Assembly: GCF_005117025.1 (NCBI RefSeq)
Contig: NZ_SWCO01000004.1
Span: 22,241 to 86,240 of the forward strand
From: Alteromonas portus
GTDB lineage: Bacteria > Pseudomonadota > Gammaproteobacteria > Enterobacterales > Alteromonadaceae
Length of the DNA: 64,000 bases
Reading direction: 5' to 3'
Positions 1-9,729 of the stretch are shown here, one piece after another (within the stretch, counting starts at the first letter, position 1; each line of letters starts with the position of its first letter). The notes below the pieces were generated by a model. The model did not search any database and was not told the DNA's origin. It saw only the letters and a program-made list of their open reading frames with translations. The translations under genes were made by a program, and so were the position numbers.

Positions 1-351
1 ACGTGCTTTTAACAAAAAATCGAAATCTCCAGACACTAAGTGACATTCTTGTATATCGTCGTGCAGTTTTACGGCAGCAGAAAATTCTGCGAAGATATCG
101 ACCGATGTTTTCGTCAACGTAATCTCTACGAAGACTAGCATTGCTGCACCTAGTTTCTCAGGATCTACAACCGCGTGGTATCCCTTTATATAGCCCTGAG
201 CCTCTAATCTCTTTACCCTTTCTAAGCAAGGACTTGGGCTAAGGCCTACTTCTTTGGCCAGTTCAACGTTTGATATACGTCCGTTTTTTTGCAGTTGAAC
301 CAGTATATTCCTGTCTATTCGGTCAAGGTGTTTCGGCGTCTTTACCAGCAT
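1..351 (-). CDS. Lrp/AsnC-family transcriptional regulator (3' part outside window)
   Basis: The first 117 residues are visible and the gene runs off the left edge. They show the Lrp pattern: an N-terminal winged HTH (LDRIDRNILVQLQKNGRISN, then VELAKEVGLSPSPCLERVKR, about residues 9-48) followed by the start of the RAM ligand-binding domain (from about 60). The ATG at 351 is chosen because it places LDRIDRNIL at the usual position of the family. It is divergent from alanine dehydrogenase across 184 bp, the arrangement expected of an Lrp-type regulator of alanine catabolism. Regulation of the neighbour is an inference from position; the effector is not visible. Confidence 0.9.
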   Translation of the reverse strand, partial: MLVKTPKHLDRIDRNILVQLQKNGRISNVELAKEVGLSPSPCLERVKRLEAQGYIKGYHAVVDPEKLGAAMLVFVEITLTKTSVDIFAEFSAAVKLHDDIQECHLVSGDFDFLLKAR

Positions 352-535
352 ATTAAATTTCTTAAAATCAAACTTACAAAGAATTATATGCTAGGAATCA
401 CATTTCTTCAGCAGATAGTTCGCTTTTTTATCACGTATACTCAGCAAACATGTTCGCACGCTTCACAGCCGAACACTGTCAATCAAAGTTCAACCAGAGC
501 CACTTAGAAGCTCACTGTAAAATTGAGGACTATAC

Positions 536-1669
536 ATGTTAGTTGGTGTACCAAAAGAAATTAAGAACCATGAGTATCGTGTTGGCTTGACGCCAGCAGC
601 AGTAAAAGAGTTTGTTAGCCACGGTCACAGTGTACTGGTTGAAACTAATGCCGGCGATGCTATCGGTTTTACTGACGAGATGTATGTAGAAGCAGGCGCC
701 GCCATCGCGTCAACTGCTGACCAGGTGTTTGCTGAAGCTGAAATGATTGTGAAAGTAAAAGAGCCTCAACCAAACGAGTGTAAAATGTTACGTAAAGGTC
801 AGACCCTTTACACATACCTTCATTTAGCACCCGATCCAACGCAAACAAAGCTACTTGTTGAGTCAGGTGCAACGTGTATCGCATACGAAACGGTTACTGA
901 CGACCGAGGCGGTCTTCCACTACTTGCACCAATGAGTGAAGTAGCTGGTCGTATGTCGGTTCAAGCTGGCGCGCACTACCTTGAAAAAGCACACGGCGGT
1001 AGCGGTACACTTCTTGGTGGCGTTCCGGGTGTAGCACCAGGTAAAGTATTGGTTATCGGTGGTGGTGTTGTTGGCACTAACGCTGCAAAAATGGCACTAG
1101 GCCTTGGCGCAGATGTCACTATTTTAGACCGTTCACTTCCACGTCTTCGCCAATTAGACGACATCTTTAACGGTCAAGTTAAAACCGTTTATTCTACCGT
1201 TGATGCCATTGAGCATTACTCATCTAAAGCGGACCTAGTTGTTGGTGCAGTACTTATCCCTGGTGCAGCCGCGCCTAAACTTCTTACTCGCGAACAAATC
1301 AAGGCCATGAAGCCGGGTTCAGTGCTTGTAGACGTTGCTATTGACCAAGGTGGCTGTTTTGAGACTTCTAAAGCAACTACGCACCAAGACCCGGTTTATA
1401 TTGTTGATGACGTGGTTCACTACTGTGTTGCAAACATGCCTGGCGGCGTTGCGCGTACGTCTACCATGGCACTTAATAATGCCACATTGCCATTTGGCCT
1501 AGCCCTTGCTAACAAAGGCCCAGCAAAAGCGATGCTAGAAGACAAGCACTTGCTTAACGGTCTAAATGTTCACGAGGGTAAAGTAACTTACAAAGCCGTT
1601 GTTGACGCTCTAGGTGAAGAGTTAGGTCTAACATATACGCCTGCTGAAGTAGCGCTTAAAGGCGAATAA
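536..1669 (+). CDS. ald: Alanine dehydrogenase
   Basis: Cytoplasmic NAD-dependent enzyme interconverting L-alanine and pyruvate plus ammonium. The 377-residue length is that of the Ald family. The N-terminal domain begins [20 protein letters not shown], with the substrate-binding Arg in EYRVGLTP. The Rossmann fold is marked by [20 protein letters not shown] near residues 172-191, and the conserved [11 protein letters not shown] segment lies near 300. GAGG about 10 bases before the ATG supports the start. It stands alone, divergent from an Lrp-type regulator, and a strong hairpin terminator follows. Alanine-responsive control by that regulator is inferred. Confidence 0.97.
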   Translation: MLVGVPKEIKNHEYRVGLTPAAVKEFVSHGHSVLVETNAGDAIGFTDEMYVEAGAAIASTADQVFAEAEMIVKVKEPQPNECKMLRKGQTLYTYLHLAPDPTQTKLLVESGATCIAYETVTDDRGGLPLLAPMSEVAGRMSVQAGAHYLEKAHGGSGTLLGGVPGVAPGKVLVIGGGVVGTNAAKMALGLGADVTILDRSLPRLRQLDDIFNGQVKTVYSTVDAIEHYSSKADLVVGAVLIPGAAAPKLLTREQIKAMKPGSVLVDVAIDQGGCFETSKATTHQDPVYIVDDVVHYCVANMPGGVARTSTMALNNATLPFGLALANKGPAKAMLEDKHLLNGLNVHEGKVTYKAVVDALGEELGLTYTPAEVALKGE

Positions 1670-1733
1670 GTTTTCTGTTTCCTGGGCGTTAGAGCGCTTG
1701 GGTGATTGAAAAGCCTTAAATAATAACGTCAAG

Positions 1734-1773
1734 AAAAAAGCTCGGTATGTAAACACTACATCCGAGCTTTTTT
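1734..1773. terminator. Rho-independent terminator between ald and pyrF
   Basis: Arms AAAAAGCTCGG and CCGAGCTTTTT flank a loop of about 16 bases. There is a T-run on the plus strand and an A-run before the stem, so it can work for ald and for the convergent pyrF operon. Confidence 0.85.
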
Positions 1774-1917
1774 GTATTTGAACAAATAGTAACGAGACAA
1801 ACTTAATTTCTATTGCTTTAGCACTTTAATTTTAAAATATCCCGGTAAATTTTGAACACGTGACTCGGCCTTAAACGAGCCACTTAGCTAGCTACACAAA
1901 AGGTCTATTGTGAAGAG

Positions 1918-2616
1918 CTAACCGTTTATTGATGCGTTTACGGCTTTTAGCACTGCAATCGGGTCATCTGCTTTAGTGATAGGCCGCCCCATTACCAAAT
2001 AGCTCACACCCGCCTTCATTGCATCGGGTGGCGTCATAACCCTTTTTTGATCCCCCGCATCAGCCCCCACAGGGCGAATACCTGGGGTAACTAGAAGAAA
2101 TTCGTCATTGTGTCTTTCACGTAGTGCGCTGGCTTCTTGGGCTGAACAAACAATACCATCAAGTCCTGCTTTTTCTGTTAACGCTGCTAAGCGCAACACT
2201 TGTTGCTCTGGCGTTACGCCGCTTACTACATCAGCCAGCTGCGCTTCGTCCATGCTGGTAAGCACGGTAACCGCAATAAGCTTAGTTTGAGGGTTTGTGC
2301 TTGCAGCAATCGCTTCTTTAGCCGCTTGCATCATGGGTAAGCCGCCTGATGCATGTACATTTACCATCCACACGCCTAGCTCTGCCGCTGCTTTACACGC
2401 TTTCGCTACAGTATTTGGAATGTCATGGAATTTTAGATCCAAGAAAACGTCGAAGCCTTTAGCAATCAGCGCTTTTACGAATTCCGGTCCAAATAAGGTG
2501 AACATCTCCTTGCCCACTTTTAGCTTGCATAAGCTTGAATCTAATTTATCAACAAACGCCAATGCAGTGTCTTTATTGTCATAGTCTAATGCAACAATAA
2601 CGCGTGGGTCATGCAT
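1918..2616 (-). CDS. pyrF: Orotidine 5'-phosphate decarboxylase
   Basis: Converts OMP to UMP, the last step of de novo pyrimidine synthesis. The 232-residue protein carries the catalytic segment [13 protein letters not shown] (Asp-Lys-His-Asp array) near residues 58-70. The phosphate-binding end [11 protein letters not shown] and the loop [12 protein letters not shown] are also present. Its ribosome binding site GGAGAA is made of the last codons of lapB, so translation is probably coupled. The lapA-lapB-pyrF order is the one known from Enterobacteria. Confidence 0.97.
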   Translation of the reverse strand: MHDPRVIVALDYDNKDTALAFVDKLDSSLCKLKVGKEMFTLFGPEFVKALIAKGFDVFLDLKFHDIPNTVAKACKAAAELGVWMVNVHASGGLPMMQAAKEAIAASTNPQTKLIAVTVLTSMDEAQLADVVSGVTPEQQVLRLAALTEKAGLDGIVCSAQEASALRERHNDEFLLVTPGIRPVGADAGDQKRVMTPPDAMKAGVSYLVMGRPITKADDPIAVLKAVNASING

Positions 2617-2622
2617 GTTCTT

Positions 2623-3792
2623 TTATTCTCCGTCTAGCCCTTTGATAGGTTTTACTACGCCCCACTTTTTACAGCTAGGGCATAACCAATATAGTTTACG
2701 GCCAGAAAAGCCGCAGCTGCCACAGCGATATTTAGGGCGCTGCAACATTTGCTTTTCTACCAATTCTTTAAGTAGACGCAAGCTATCAGCTGTCGTTTTA
2801 TCTGAAAGCTGGTCAATATAAAGCCCCATGAGGGTTTTAAAGCCGCGCATGGTCGGACGCTTGCGAAGCTGTTCAAGTAGATACTCAGCTGCTTGTGCTG
2901 TTTCTCCGCGCTTCATGAGCACGTCGACCATGGCTAAATAGGACGTGGCGCATTCTTGCCAATGTGCTTCTAAGTTTTTCTGAAAACTTTCCCAGTCATC
3001 TGTCTCTTCGGCAATTTTTTCTAGACTAGGCACGGCTTCGCTAAACCAATTAATATCCCTTTCGGCTACTTGAGTAAAATACGCGTTAGCATCGGTAAAG
3101 CGTTTTTGATCAAGTGCTATATCACCCAACATAAGCCACGGCCTAACTGCATGTTCGTCGGCATTCACCGCTTTTTGCAATAAGGTTAACGCTGCCCCTT
3201 GGCTGTCATTCTTTAACTCTACCGCTGCCTGTTCACAATAAAAATGGGCTAGGCGTTCGCACAGATCATCATTGTCACCATGACACTGCACCATACGCTC
3301 AGCCAATTCAATGGCTCTTTCCCATTCTTTCGTCGTCTGGTAAATACTGAAAAGTTGCTGTTGAGCTACAAGGTAATGCTTTTCGCTATTAAGCAGTTGA
3401 AGAAACGCATTTTCCGCACGCTCTAGGAAGCCTGCTTGCGTGTAATCGTGGCCAAGCTCCCTCAGTGCATTTTCTCGCTGGGCGGGTTGGAGCTCTTCAC
3501 GACTCACTAAATTTTGATGGACCTTAATGGCGCGATCTATTTCTCCGCGATGACGGAAAAAACTGCCCATTGCAATATGAGTTTCCACCGTATCACTGTT
3601 TACGTTAATCATTTTAATTAGCGTATCAACAGCTTTATCGGGTTGGTCTGAAAGTAAAAAGTTTAGCCCTTTATAGTAATGCTTAGATAGGATACTTGAC
3701 TGTTTTCGCTGCGCTTGACGGACACTATTTCGGCCCATTATCCAACCGTACCCTGCCGCAACAGGTAAAAGGAGAAACAGCAGTTCGAGCAT
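2623..3792 (-). CDS. lapB: LapB (YciM) lipopolysaccharide assembly protein
   Basis: Membrane-anchored TPR protein. In E. coli it controls LpxC proteolysis by FtsH and so the amount of LPS. Translation from 3792 gives 389 residues, the same length as E. coli LapB, beginning MLELLFLLLPVAAGYGWIMG as the membrane anchor; an open frame extends 23 codons upstream but lacks support. Several TPR motifs follow. The C-terminus has the rubredoxin-like metal knuckle with two CxxC pairs, CGSCGFSG and CPSCKKW. The ATG overlaps the lapA stop by one base (TAATG), indicating translational coupling. Confidence 0.95.
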   Translation of the reverse strand: MLELLFLLLPVAAGYGWIMGRNSVRQAQRKQSSILSKHYYKGLNFLLSDQPDKAVDTLIKMINVNSDTVETHIAMGSFFRHRGEIDRAIKVHQNLVSREELQPAQRENALRELGHDYTQAGFLERAENAFLQLLNSEKHYLVAQQQLFSIYQTTKEWERAIELAERMVQCHGDNDDLCERLAHFYCEQAAVELKNDSQGAALTLLQKAVNADEHAVRPWLMLGDIALDQKRFTDANAYFTQVAERDINWFSEAVPSLEKIAEETDDWESFQKNLEAHWQECATSYLAMVDVLMKRGETAQAAEYLLEQLRKRPTMRGFKTLMGLYIDQLSDKTTADSLRLLKELVEKQMLQRPKYRCGSCGFSGRKLYWLCPSCKKWGVVKPIKGLDGE

Positions 3793-4049
3793 TAGTGGTC
3801 TTGTTCCAAACTCTGTATTTTCGATTGCGCAGACATCAACTGAACACGTAACTTCAGCCAACTCATTAACATGATTAAAATGCCGATACCCACGCCTATT
3901 GAAAGTGTAATCGCAATCAATGTTGATAAGCGAAGATTCGCCTGAGCAATTAGATAATTAACTGTTACTTGTGCTTCGTTTTGAGAGCCAATCACAAATG
4001 CGATGGCAAGTAGCACTAAGATGATGAGAAACGTTAGGATCCCTTTCAA
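3792..4049 (-). CDS. lapA: LapA (YciS) small membrane protein, DUF1049
   Basis: About 85 residues with two transmembrane segments (roughly residues 3-22 and 43-62) and a short basic/coiled cytoplasmic tail ending SKIQSLEQDH. It contains the family signature GSQNEAQVTVNYLIAQA. LapA partners LapB in LPS regulation. There are two possible starts: TTG at 4049 (MKGILTFL, AGGG seven bases upstream) and GTG at 4052 (four bases from the same AGGG). The TTG fits the spacing and the E. coli N-terminus better. Confidence 0.9.
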   Translation of the reverse strand: MKGILTFLIILVLLAIAFVIGSQNEAQVTVNYLIAQANLRLSTLIAITLSIGVGIGILIMLMSWLKLRVQLMSAQSKIQSLEQDH

Positions 4050-4178
4050 CACTCAACCCTTTTTTATTGATTTATTTACAAGAATAGCAAAATGCGAAAA
4101 GAGATAACACTAAAAGCGTAAGGGAAATGATGTTATACCAATCCGCAAAGATAATTGCCTACTCAGAAGACTCTAGCA

Positions 4179-6521
4179 TTAAGCCGCGCCTTCGCTTTCA
4201 AGATCCTGACGCTGTGGTTTTGCAATGAGGTTGTCTACCACAAGGTCGTGGTGAAGCGCAGACATATTAGTAATGAAAATGCAGTGTGTGTAGCCTGCCT
4301 GCATAGTTTCGAGCTTGTCATACATGGCTTTGTCTAGCTTTGATAGCTGGGCAAGACGCTTTTTAGTTAAAGGCGTGATCGCACCATGGCAGCGAATTGC
4401 GGTGACATCTGTAGCACTGAGATGAATTTTCTCTTCATCTAACTGAGTTTTTATCTGTGTACGCAATTTAGAAAACAGAAAGTCGCGTTCTTTTATATAC
4501 ACTAAACGGTTATCGCTCTTTCTAACACAGTGAACCACTAACGCTTGTTCAGATGTTTCTTTGAACATAGCCTCTAAAATTTGAGACTTGGGCTTAGCCT
4601 GCCCTTTGTCTGCAAAAAAGCCGTGCAGTGGAATAATATTTTGTGTACGAGAAAAAGGATAAAGATCGTCAGATGTGTCACTTTGATAAACAGTTTTGAG
4701 CCTGTCTAAGGTAAAGCGGTTCATCACACATAGTACCGATAAAGACGGCATATGCCTCACCGCCAATTCCCAGATATAACGGTGAGTTGAGCGCTGAATA
4801 CGCGCAATATCCCTTACTTTGAAATAAGCGGTATTCTCTTCAACCATATGATCGACGCTAGAACTCACTTTAGCTTTACGTGTGTCTTCAACAAGACACA
4901 ATCTCACCACGCCTGTTTCCGCATGATAATGCACAACCTTATATTTTTCGCCTTTAATTTTCAGTTCAGGCACAGAAACTCGAATTTCTTTTTGTAGATC
5001 GCTATGGGGCGCAACCGTCAACTTCATACCGCTTGCACTTAAATCGGCAACTCGGGCATCAAGGGAAGTAAGCAAGCCCACTTTGATAGAAGCGGGCTTA
5101 TCTATGACGTAGCGGGTTTCACTACGCCTATCTAAGTCTTCTTCCATGACATAATCTATTCGCCAATTATTGCCGCTGGCCCTTAGTGTTTTAGATAAGG
5201 GTTTGAAATCGCATTTAGCAGAAAGCGTTAAATTTGTGAGATAAGCAGACACGTCCTTACAATATAATACATGCGAGATCTGAGCTAACTGTTCAAATTC
5301 CTTACTAGCAATATCATGAATTGCAAAGGCTTTTTGCTTATCTTCACGGGTGACACTATCAAGTCGACAGTGGGTACAAATAAAGTCACCACCTTTGGCA
5401 AGAAGATACACCAGCGCGTTGAGTTGTTTTAGTGCAAGAAGCTGCCTGTGTGTAGCGGTTATCTGCACGTTACCATTTTTGGTTTTGATGTTTCCGTGAA
5501 ATACATAAGCTTCATTATACTTTCGCAACTCATCAACTAACGTGGCGAAAATTGCCTTATCTTGCAAACTTGCCAGCAGTTTGTCCGCATCATTGTGCTC
5601 AACATTCGCTTTAGTAAAAAGTGCAATCATAGGTTTAAGTGATTGCTTTTCCGGAGCAAGAAAAACGGGAAGCCATGGGCTATTTTCTAGAATACGATCC
5701 CGTTCGAGTTCTTGCATAGCGCGCTCTATTTCTAAATCTCTCTGCAGCGGTTGCTTATAGGCAGTTACCGCAACATAACGTTTAAGCGTTGCTAAAAACC
5801 CCTTATCGACGTCACCAGGAAAATTAAATGACGTTTCGTATTTCCCTAAATGTTTATTGTATTTTACAGACTCTAGTTCAAGGGTAATTTCAGTAGGTTC
5901 TTTGGTTAGACCTTTAACTTCGGGAATGGTGAAAGTGATTACATCACCGGTGGATGCATTAGGGGGCCTTTTTGTCTCTAAAGTAATTCCTTTATGTGAC
6001 ATAGAGCTTATTGAGCAATGACGGCCTTTCTCGAATTCGGGGGAAGAAATAGTAAAGTTGGGCCGAATAGCAATGTCATCACCAAAGTCGATATCGGTAA
6101 ACGACTGGCTTTCGACGTTAAATGCATCGACAATTTTTTTGAACTGTTCTTTTTTTATTTGATTTTGGTAAAAGTCTGAGTTCATTACTGACTCAAACAC
6201 ACCTACGGTGTACCTGTCTTGATAGAGCGATGTTTCGTTTTTGAGGATCTGCGCGCCAACTTTATCGAGGCGCATCTGAACACCGAAGTGCTTGAACTTC
6301 ATGACAGGGAATTGGGCGAAGGCAGAATTATCGGCGGGAGCGTCGGTTAACGATGTTAATCGAACGACCTCTTCTTTCACGACTTTTCGGACACTACTAG
6401 GTAAACGCTTCGAAAACTTGTTAATTCCCTCTAACAACCTGTTTTGTTGTTCATATGGAATTAACGCGCGAATGAGCGGCTGGTACTGTTTTATTATTGC
6501 TTGTTCATCGCCGGCTGACAT
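4179..6521 (-). CDS. Large PilZ-domain protein, probable c-di-GMP receptor
   Basis: A 780-residue protein with no transmembrane segment or signal peptide. A canonical PilZ domain begins near residue 465: RRSETR (465-470) followed by DLSASG (493-498), which match the RxxxR and D/NxSxxG c-di-GMP-binding motifs. A second, degenerate PilZ-like block lies near 152-235 (RPNF...SISSMSHKGITL) without the full RxxxR. The region between (about 260-460) and the C-terminal third match no family I recognise. It has its own start (AGAAG before ATG) and sits between ihfB and lapA, where E. coli has no such gene. Function is unknown; binding of c-di-GMP is inferred from motifs. Confidence 0.85.
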   Translation of the reverse strand: MSAGDEQAIIKQYQPLIRALIPYEQQNRLLEGINKFSKRLPSSVRKVVKEEVVRLTSLTDAPADNSAFAQFPVMKFKHFGVQMRLDKVGAQILKNETSLYQDRYTVGVFESVMNSDFYQNQIKKEQFKKIVDAFNVESQSFTDIDFGDDIAIRPNFTISSPEFEKGRHCSISSMSHKGITLETKRPPNASTGDVITFTIPEVKGLTKEPTEITLELESVKYNKHLGKYETSFNFPGDVDKGFLATLKRYVAVTAYKQPLQRDLEIERAMQELERDRILENSPWLPVFLAPEKQSLKPMIALFTKANVEHNDADKLLASLQDKAIFATLVDELRKYNEAYVFHGNIKTKNGNVQITATHRQLLALKQLNALVYLLAKGGDFICTHCRLDSVTREDKQKAFAIHDIASKEFEQLAQISHVLYCKDVSAYLTNLTLSAKCDFKPLSKTLRASGNNWRIDYVMEEDLDRRSETRYVIDKPASIKVGLLTSLDARVADLSASGMKLTVAPHSDLQKEIRVSVPELKIKGEKYKVVHYHAETGVVRLCLVEDTRKAKVSSSVDHMVEENTAYFKVRDIARIQRSTHRYIWELAVRHMPSLSVLCVMNRFTLDRLKTVYQSDTSDDLYPFSRTQNIIPLHGFFADKGQAKPKSQILEAMFKETSEQALVVHCVRKSDNRLVYIKERDFLFSKLRTQIKTQLDEEKIHLSATDVTAIRCHGAITPLTKKRLAQLSKLDKAMYDKLETMQAGYTHCIFITNMSALHHDLVVDNLIAKPQRQDLESEGAA

Positions 6522-6689
6522 TACTTCTACGTATACCGTTTATTATTATTCGAATAATATATAACCCTACTTTAGTCGGGGTCAATAGGTATTAAAAATT
6601 AAACAAAAGTATCTCAGGGTATTCGTTAATTTAAGCTAGGCAGAGAGTTAAATGAAAGGGTTATCGTGATGATACTTTCCATCAGGCAC

Positions 6690-6715
6690 AAAAAAGCCGC
6701 TTTTCAGCGGCTTTT
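6690..6715 (-). terminator. Terminator after ihfB
   Basis: Stem AAAAGCCGC / GCGGCTTTT with loop TTTTCA (TGAAAA on the minus strand), followed by a T-run on the minus strand. It separates ihfB from the PilZ gene. Confidence 0.85.
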
Positions 6716-6724
6716 AAAAATGCA

Positions 6725-7012
6725 TCATGCGATTGAGGCGTCTACCCTTTCGCGAAGCTCTTTACCTGGCTTGAAGTGCGGTACATATTTACCGTCAAGT
6801 TTCACCGTTTCACCCGTTTTCGGATTTCTACCTACGCGTGGTGCGCGATAGTGAAGCGAGAAACTTCCGAATCCTCTAATTTCAATACGCTCGCCCTTTT
6901 GCAGAGTTTGCGCCATTTGCTCTAGAAGTTCTTTAATAGCCAGTTCGAGTTCTTTCGCCGGAATATGACGCGCTTGATCCGCGAGCCGTTCAATTAATTC
7001 AGACTTGGTCAT
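6725..7012 (-). CDS. ihfB: Integration host factor subunit beta
   Basis: DNA-bending nucleoid protein that pairs with IhfA. From ATG 7012 it gives 95 residues starting [20 protein letters not shown], against 94 in E. coli. The DNA-intercalating arm is visible ([20 protein letters not shown]), preceded by [12 protein letters not shown]. The frame is open six codons further up, but GAGG eight bases before 7012 and the family N-terminus decide the start. It follows rpsA by 76 bp, the standard order. Confidence 0.96.
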   Translation of the reverse strand: MTKSELIERLADQARHIPAKELELAIKELLEQMAQTLQKGERIEIRGFGSFSLHYRAPRVGRNPKTGETVKLDGKYVPHFKPGKELRERVDASIA

Positions 7013-7088
7013 GCTTAACCTCATTGTCAATATTATTGTTTAAACAGCTATCGCGAATTGGGTGTGCAGGTGCACACCCACAAAAGCA

Positions 7089-8759
7089 TTATTCGCCTTT
7101 AGCAGCTTTAAATGCTTCTGCCATCGCGTTAGCGAAACCAACATCTTCTTGCTGGTTAACTTTATCGATAGCTTCTTTTTCGTCAGCCTGATCTTTCGCT
7201 TTAACAGATAGGTTAACAGTGCGGTTCTTACGGTCAACGCCCATGAACTTCGCTTCGATGCTATCACCAACGCTTGCCGCTTCTGTTGCGTCTTCAACAC
7301 GCTCTACAGCAAGATCTGCAACGCGGATGTAGCCGTCAACTTCTTCAGCTAGGTTTACAGTAACGCCTTTCGCATCTACTGCTGTTACTGTACCAGTAAC
7401 GATAGCACCTTTCTTGTTATCTGTCAGATACTTGTTGAAAGGATCTTCTTCGATTTGCTTAACGCCAAGAGAGATACGCTCACGCTCTGGGTCGACTTGT
7501 AGTACAACTGCAGAGATTTCGTCGCCTTTCTTGTAGTCGCGAACCGCGTCTTCACCAGACTTGTTCCAGCTGATGTCAGAAAGGTGAACTAGACCGTCGA
7601 TGCCGCCGTCAAGACCGATGAAGATACCGAAGTCAGTGATTGACTTGATCTTACCAGACACTTTGTCACCTTTTTCGTGTGACTCAGCAAATGTTTCCCA
7701 AGGGTTAGCAATGCACTGCTTAAGACCTAGAGAAATACGACGACGCTCTTCGTCAATTTCAAGAACCATTACATCTACAGTGTCACCTAGGTTAACAACT
7801 TTAGATGGGTGGATGTTCTTGTTAGTCCAGTCCATTTCAGAAACGTGTACAAGACCTTCAACGCCGTCTTCGATTTCAACGAAGCAGCCGTAGTCAGTAA
7901 GGTTAGTAACCTGACCGTTGATCTTAGTACCTTCTGGGTAACGAGAAGCAATTTCTTGCCATGGATCGTTGCCCATTTGCTTCATACCAAGAGAAACGCG
8001 CTGCTTCTCTTTGTCGAACTTAAGTACTTTAACGTTGATTTCGTCACCAACATTCACGATTTCACTTGGGTGCTTAACGCGCTTCCAAGCCATATCAGTG
8101 ATGTGTAGAAGACCGTCTACGCCACCAAGGTCAACGAACGCACCGTAATCGGTAAGGTTCTTAACGATACCCTTGATTTCATGACCTTCTTCAAGGTTAG
8201 CAAGAAGCGTTTCGCGCTCTGCGCTGCTTTCTGCTTCGATAACTGCACGACGAGAAACAACAACGTTGTTACGCTTAGCGTCTAGCTTGATAACTTTAAA
8301 CTCAAGCTCTTTGCCTTCAAGGTGCGTAGTGTCACGTACTGGACGTACGTCAACAAGAGAACCAGGAAGGAACGCGCGTACACTGTTAACTTCAACAGTG
8401 AAACCGCCTTTAACTTTACCGTTGATAACGCCTTTAATTGTAGCTTTATCTTCGTAAGCTTTTTCCAGCTCAACCCACGCTTCGTGACGCTTCGCTTTTT
8501 CGCGAGAAAGGATAGTTTCACCGAAACCATCTTCAACTGCATCTAGTGCAACGTCTACTTGGTCACCGATAGCGATTTCTAGTTCGCCTTCAGCGTTCTT
8601 AAATTGGTCAGCTGGGATAGCACTTTCTGATTTCAAGCCTGCATCAACAAGAACGATGTCTTTGTCGATAGAAACAACAGTACCTTTTACAATTGAACCA
8701 GGACGTGTTTCTAGTTCTTGTAAGCTTTCTTCAAAAAGTTGTGCAAAATTTTCAGTCAT
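7089..8759 (-). CDS. rpsA: 30S ribosomal protein S1
   Basis: 556 residues from ATG 8759, starting [20 protein letters not shown] as in E. coli S1 (557). An upstream ATG at 8768 (MRL-MTEN) is open but off the family pattern. Six S1 RNA-binding repeats follow one another, with recurrent blocks such as [20 protein letters not shown] and [21 protein letters not shown]1 helps mRNAs with weak ribosome binding sites engage the 30S subunit. Gene order cmk-rpsA-ihfB is conserved. Confidence 0.98.
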   Translation of the reverse strand: MTENFAQLFEESLQELETRPGSIVKGTVVSIDKDIVLVDAGLKSESAIPADQFKNAEGELEIAIGDQVDVALDAVEDGFGETILSREKAKRHEAWVELEKAYEDKATIKGVINGKVKGGFTVEVNSVRAFLPGSLVDVRPVRDTTHLEGKELEFKVIKLDAKRNNVVVSRRAVIEAESSAERETLLANLEEGHEIKGIVKNLTDYGAFVDLGGVDGLLHITDMAWKRVKHPSEIVNVGDEINVKVLKFDKEKQRVSLGMKQMGNDPWQEIASRYPEGTKINGQVTNLTDYGCFVEIEDGVEGLVHVSEMDWTNKNIHPSKVVNLGDTVDVMVLEIDEERRRISLGLKQCIANPWETFAESHEKGDKVSGKIKSITDFGIFIGLDGGIDGLVHLSDISWNKSGEDAVRDYKKGDEISAVVLQVDPERERISLGVKQIEEDPFNKYLTDNKKGAIVTGTVTAVDAKGVTVNLAEEVDGYIRVADLAVERVEDATEAASVGDSIEAKFMGVDRKNRTVNLSVKAKDQADEKEAIDKVNQQEDVGFANAMAEAFKAAKGE

Positions 8760-8877
8760 AAGTCTCAAATAACTTTTAAGTTGATATCCACGCTTCTTAT
8801 CCGGATAACGCGGGGTTATTAAAATTAGTCGCCACTTCCTGTAGCAACACTGCTTTGGATGCGATCAGCTCTCGTCA

Positions 8878-9549
8878 TTAAAGGCGTGAGGAAATAATAT
8901 CCATCGCTTTTTCAAAGACTTGGTCAATATCCAAGTCCGTTGAATCTATAATTACTGCATCTTGTGCCGGTACCAAAGGAGCCACCGCACGTTGTGTATC
9001 GCGCTCGTCTCTTGCCTTGATATCGGTTAAAAGGCGCGCAATATTAACATCCATGCCCTTCGCTTTCAACTGGCTATAGCGTCGCTCAGCACGGGCTTCT
9101 GCGCTTGCTGTAAGGAAAATCTTTACAGGCGCATCGGGAAATACCACCGTACCCATGTCGCGACCATCAGCAACAAGACCAGGATCTTGTTGGAAAGCAC
9201 GCTGTCTGCGAAGTAGTGCTTCGCGAACCCGGGGTAATGCCGCAACTTTTGACGCCACGGCGCCAACTTCTTCGGTGCGAATATCGTCAGTAACGTCTTC
9301 GCCTTCCAAAATAATGCGAGTGGTATCGCCATTCGTCTCGAAACTAACATCAAGACCGGTTGCTAGAGGAACAACACATTCTTCATCATCACACGGAAGG
9401 TCGTGGTGAAGTGCAGCAACTGCTAATACGCGGTAAATTGCGCCGCTATCTAGAAAGTGCCACCCTAATTTTTTTGCCAGCAAGCTACTTAATGTACCTT
9501 TGCCTGCACCACTAGGACCGTCAACCGTGACTACGGGTGTGGAATGCAT
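8878..9549 (-). CDS. cmk: Cytidylate kinase
   Basis: Phosphorylates CMP and dCMP with ATP. From ATG 9549 the product is 223 residues beginning [20 protein letters not shown], with the P-loop GPSGAGKGT at the N-terminus, then LDSGAIYR and the CMP-binding [15 protein letters not shown]. The frame is open 13 codons upstream, but GGAG nine bases before 9549 and the E. coli N-terminus fix the start. Confidence 0.96.
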   Translation of the reverse strand: MHSTPVVTVDGPSGAGKGTLSSLLAKKLGWHFLDSGAIYRVLAVAALHHDLPCDDEECVVPLATGLDVSFETNGDTTRIILEGEDVTDDIRTEEVGAVASKVAALPRVREALLRRQRAFQQDPGLVADGRDMGTVVFPDAPVKIFLTASAEARAERRYSQLKAKGMDVNIARLLTDIKARDERDTQRAVAPLVPAQDAVIIDSTDLDIDQVFEKAMDIISSRL

Positions 9550-9613
9550 ACCTGCTCCATCGTTTAAATTACTAAAAATCGCGCGCAATTATACGCTTTA
9601 GTGAGAGATAAGC

Positions 9614-9638
9614 AATGCCGCCTCTTAGTGGCGGCATT
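9614..9638. other. Perfect inverted repeat in the aroA-cmk gap
   Basis: AATGCCGCC and GGCGGCATT form a 9-bp stem with a 7-base loop in the 180-bp gap downstream of aroA. No T-run follows on either strand, so it is not a classic terminator. It could be an mRNA processing or stabilising hairpin. Confidence 0.6.
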
Positions 9639-9729
9639 GGACATTAGAATAAATCGCTTAGAATAATTGGGCTACAGAGGCTATAGCTCTTTCGCCTACC
9701 GCGATTTTTTAAGAGACATTTACCAAACT

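Noticed and set aside
289..507. 72-residue plus-strand frame upstream of ald
   Set aside because: It lies antisense to the Lrp gene start and its sequence is unlike a protein family.
9614..9638. Classic terminator between aroA and cmk
   Set aside because: The stem is perfect but no T-run follows on either strand, so it is listed only as an inverted repeat.
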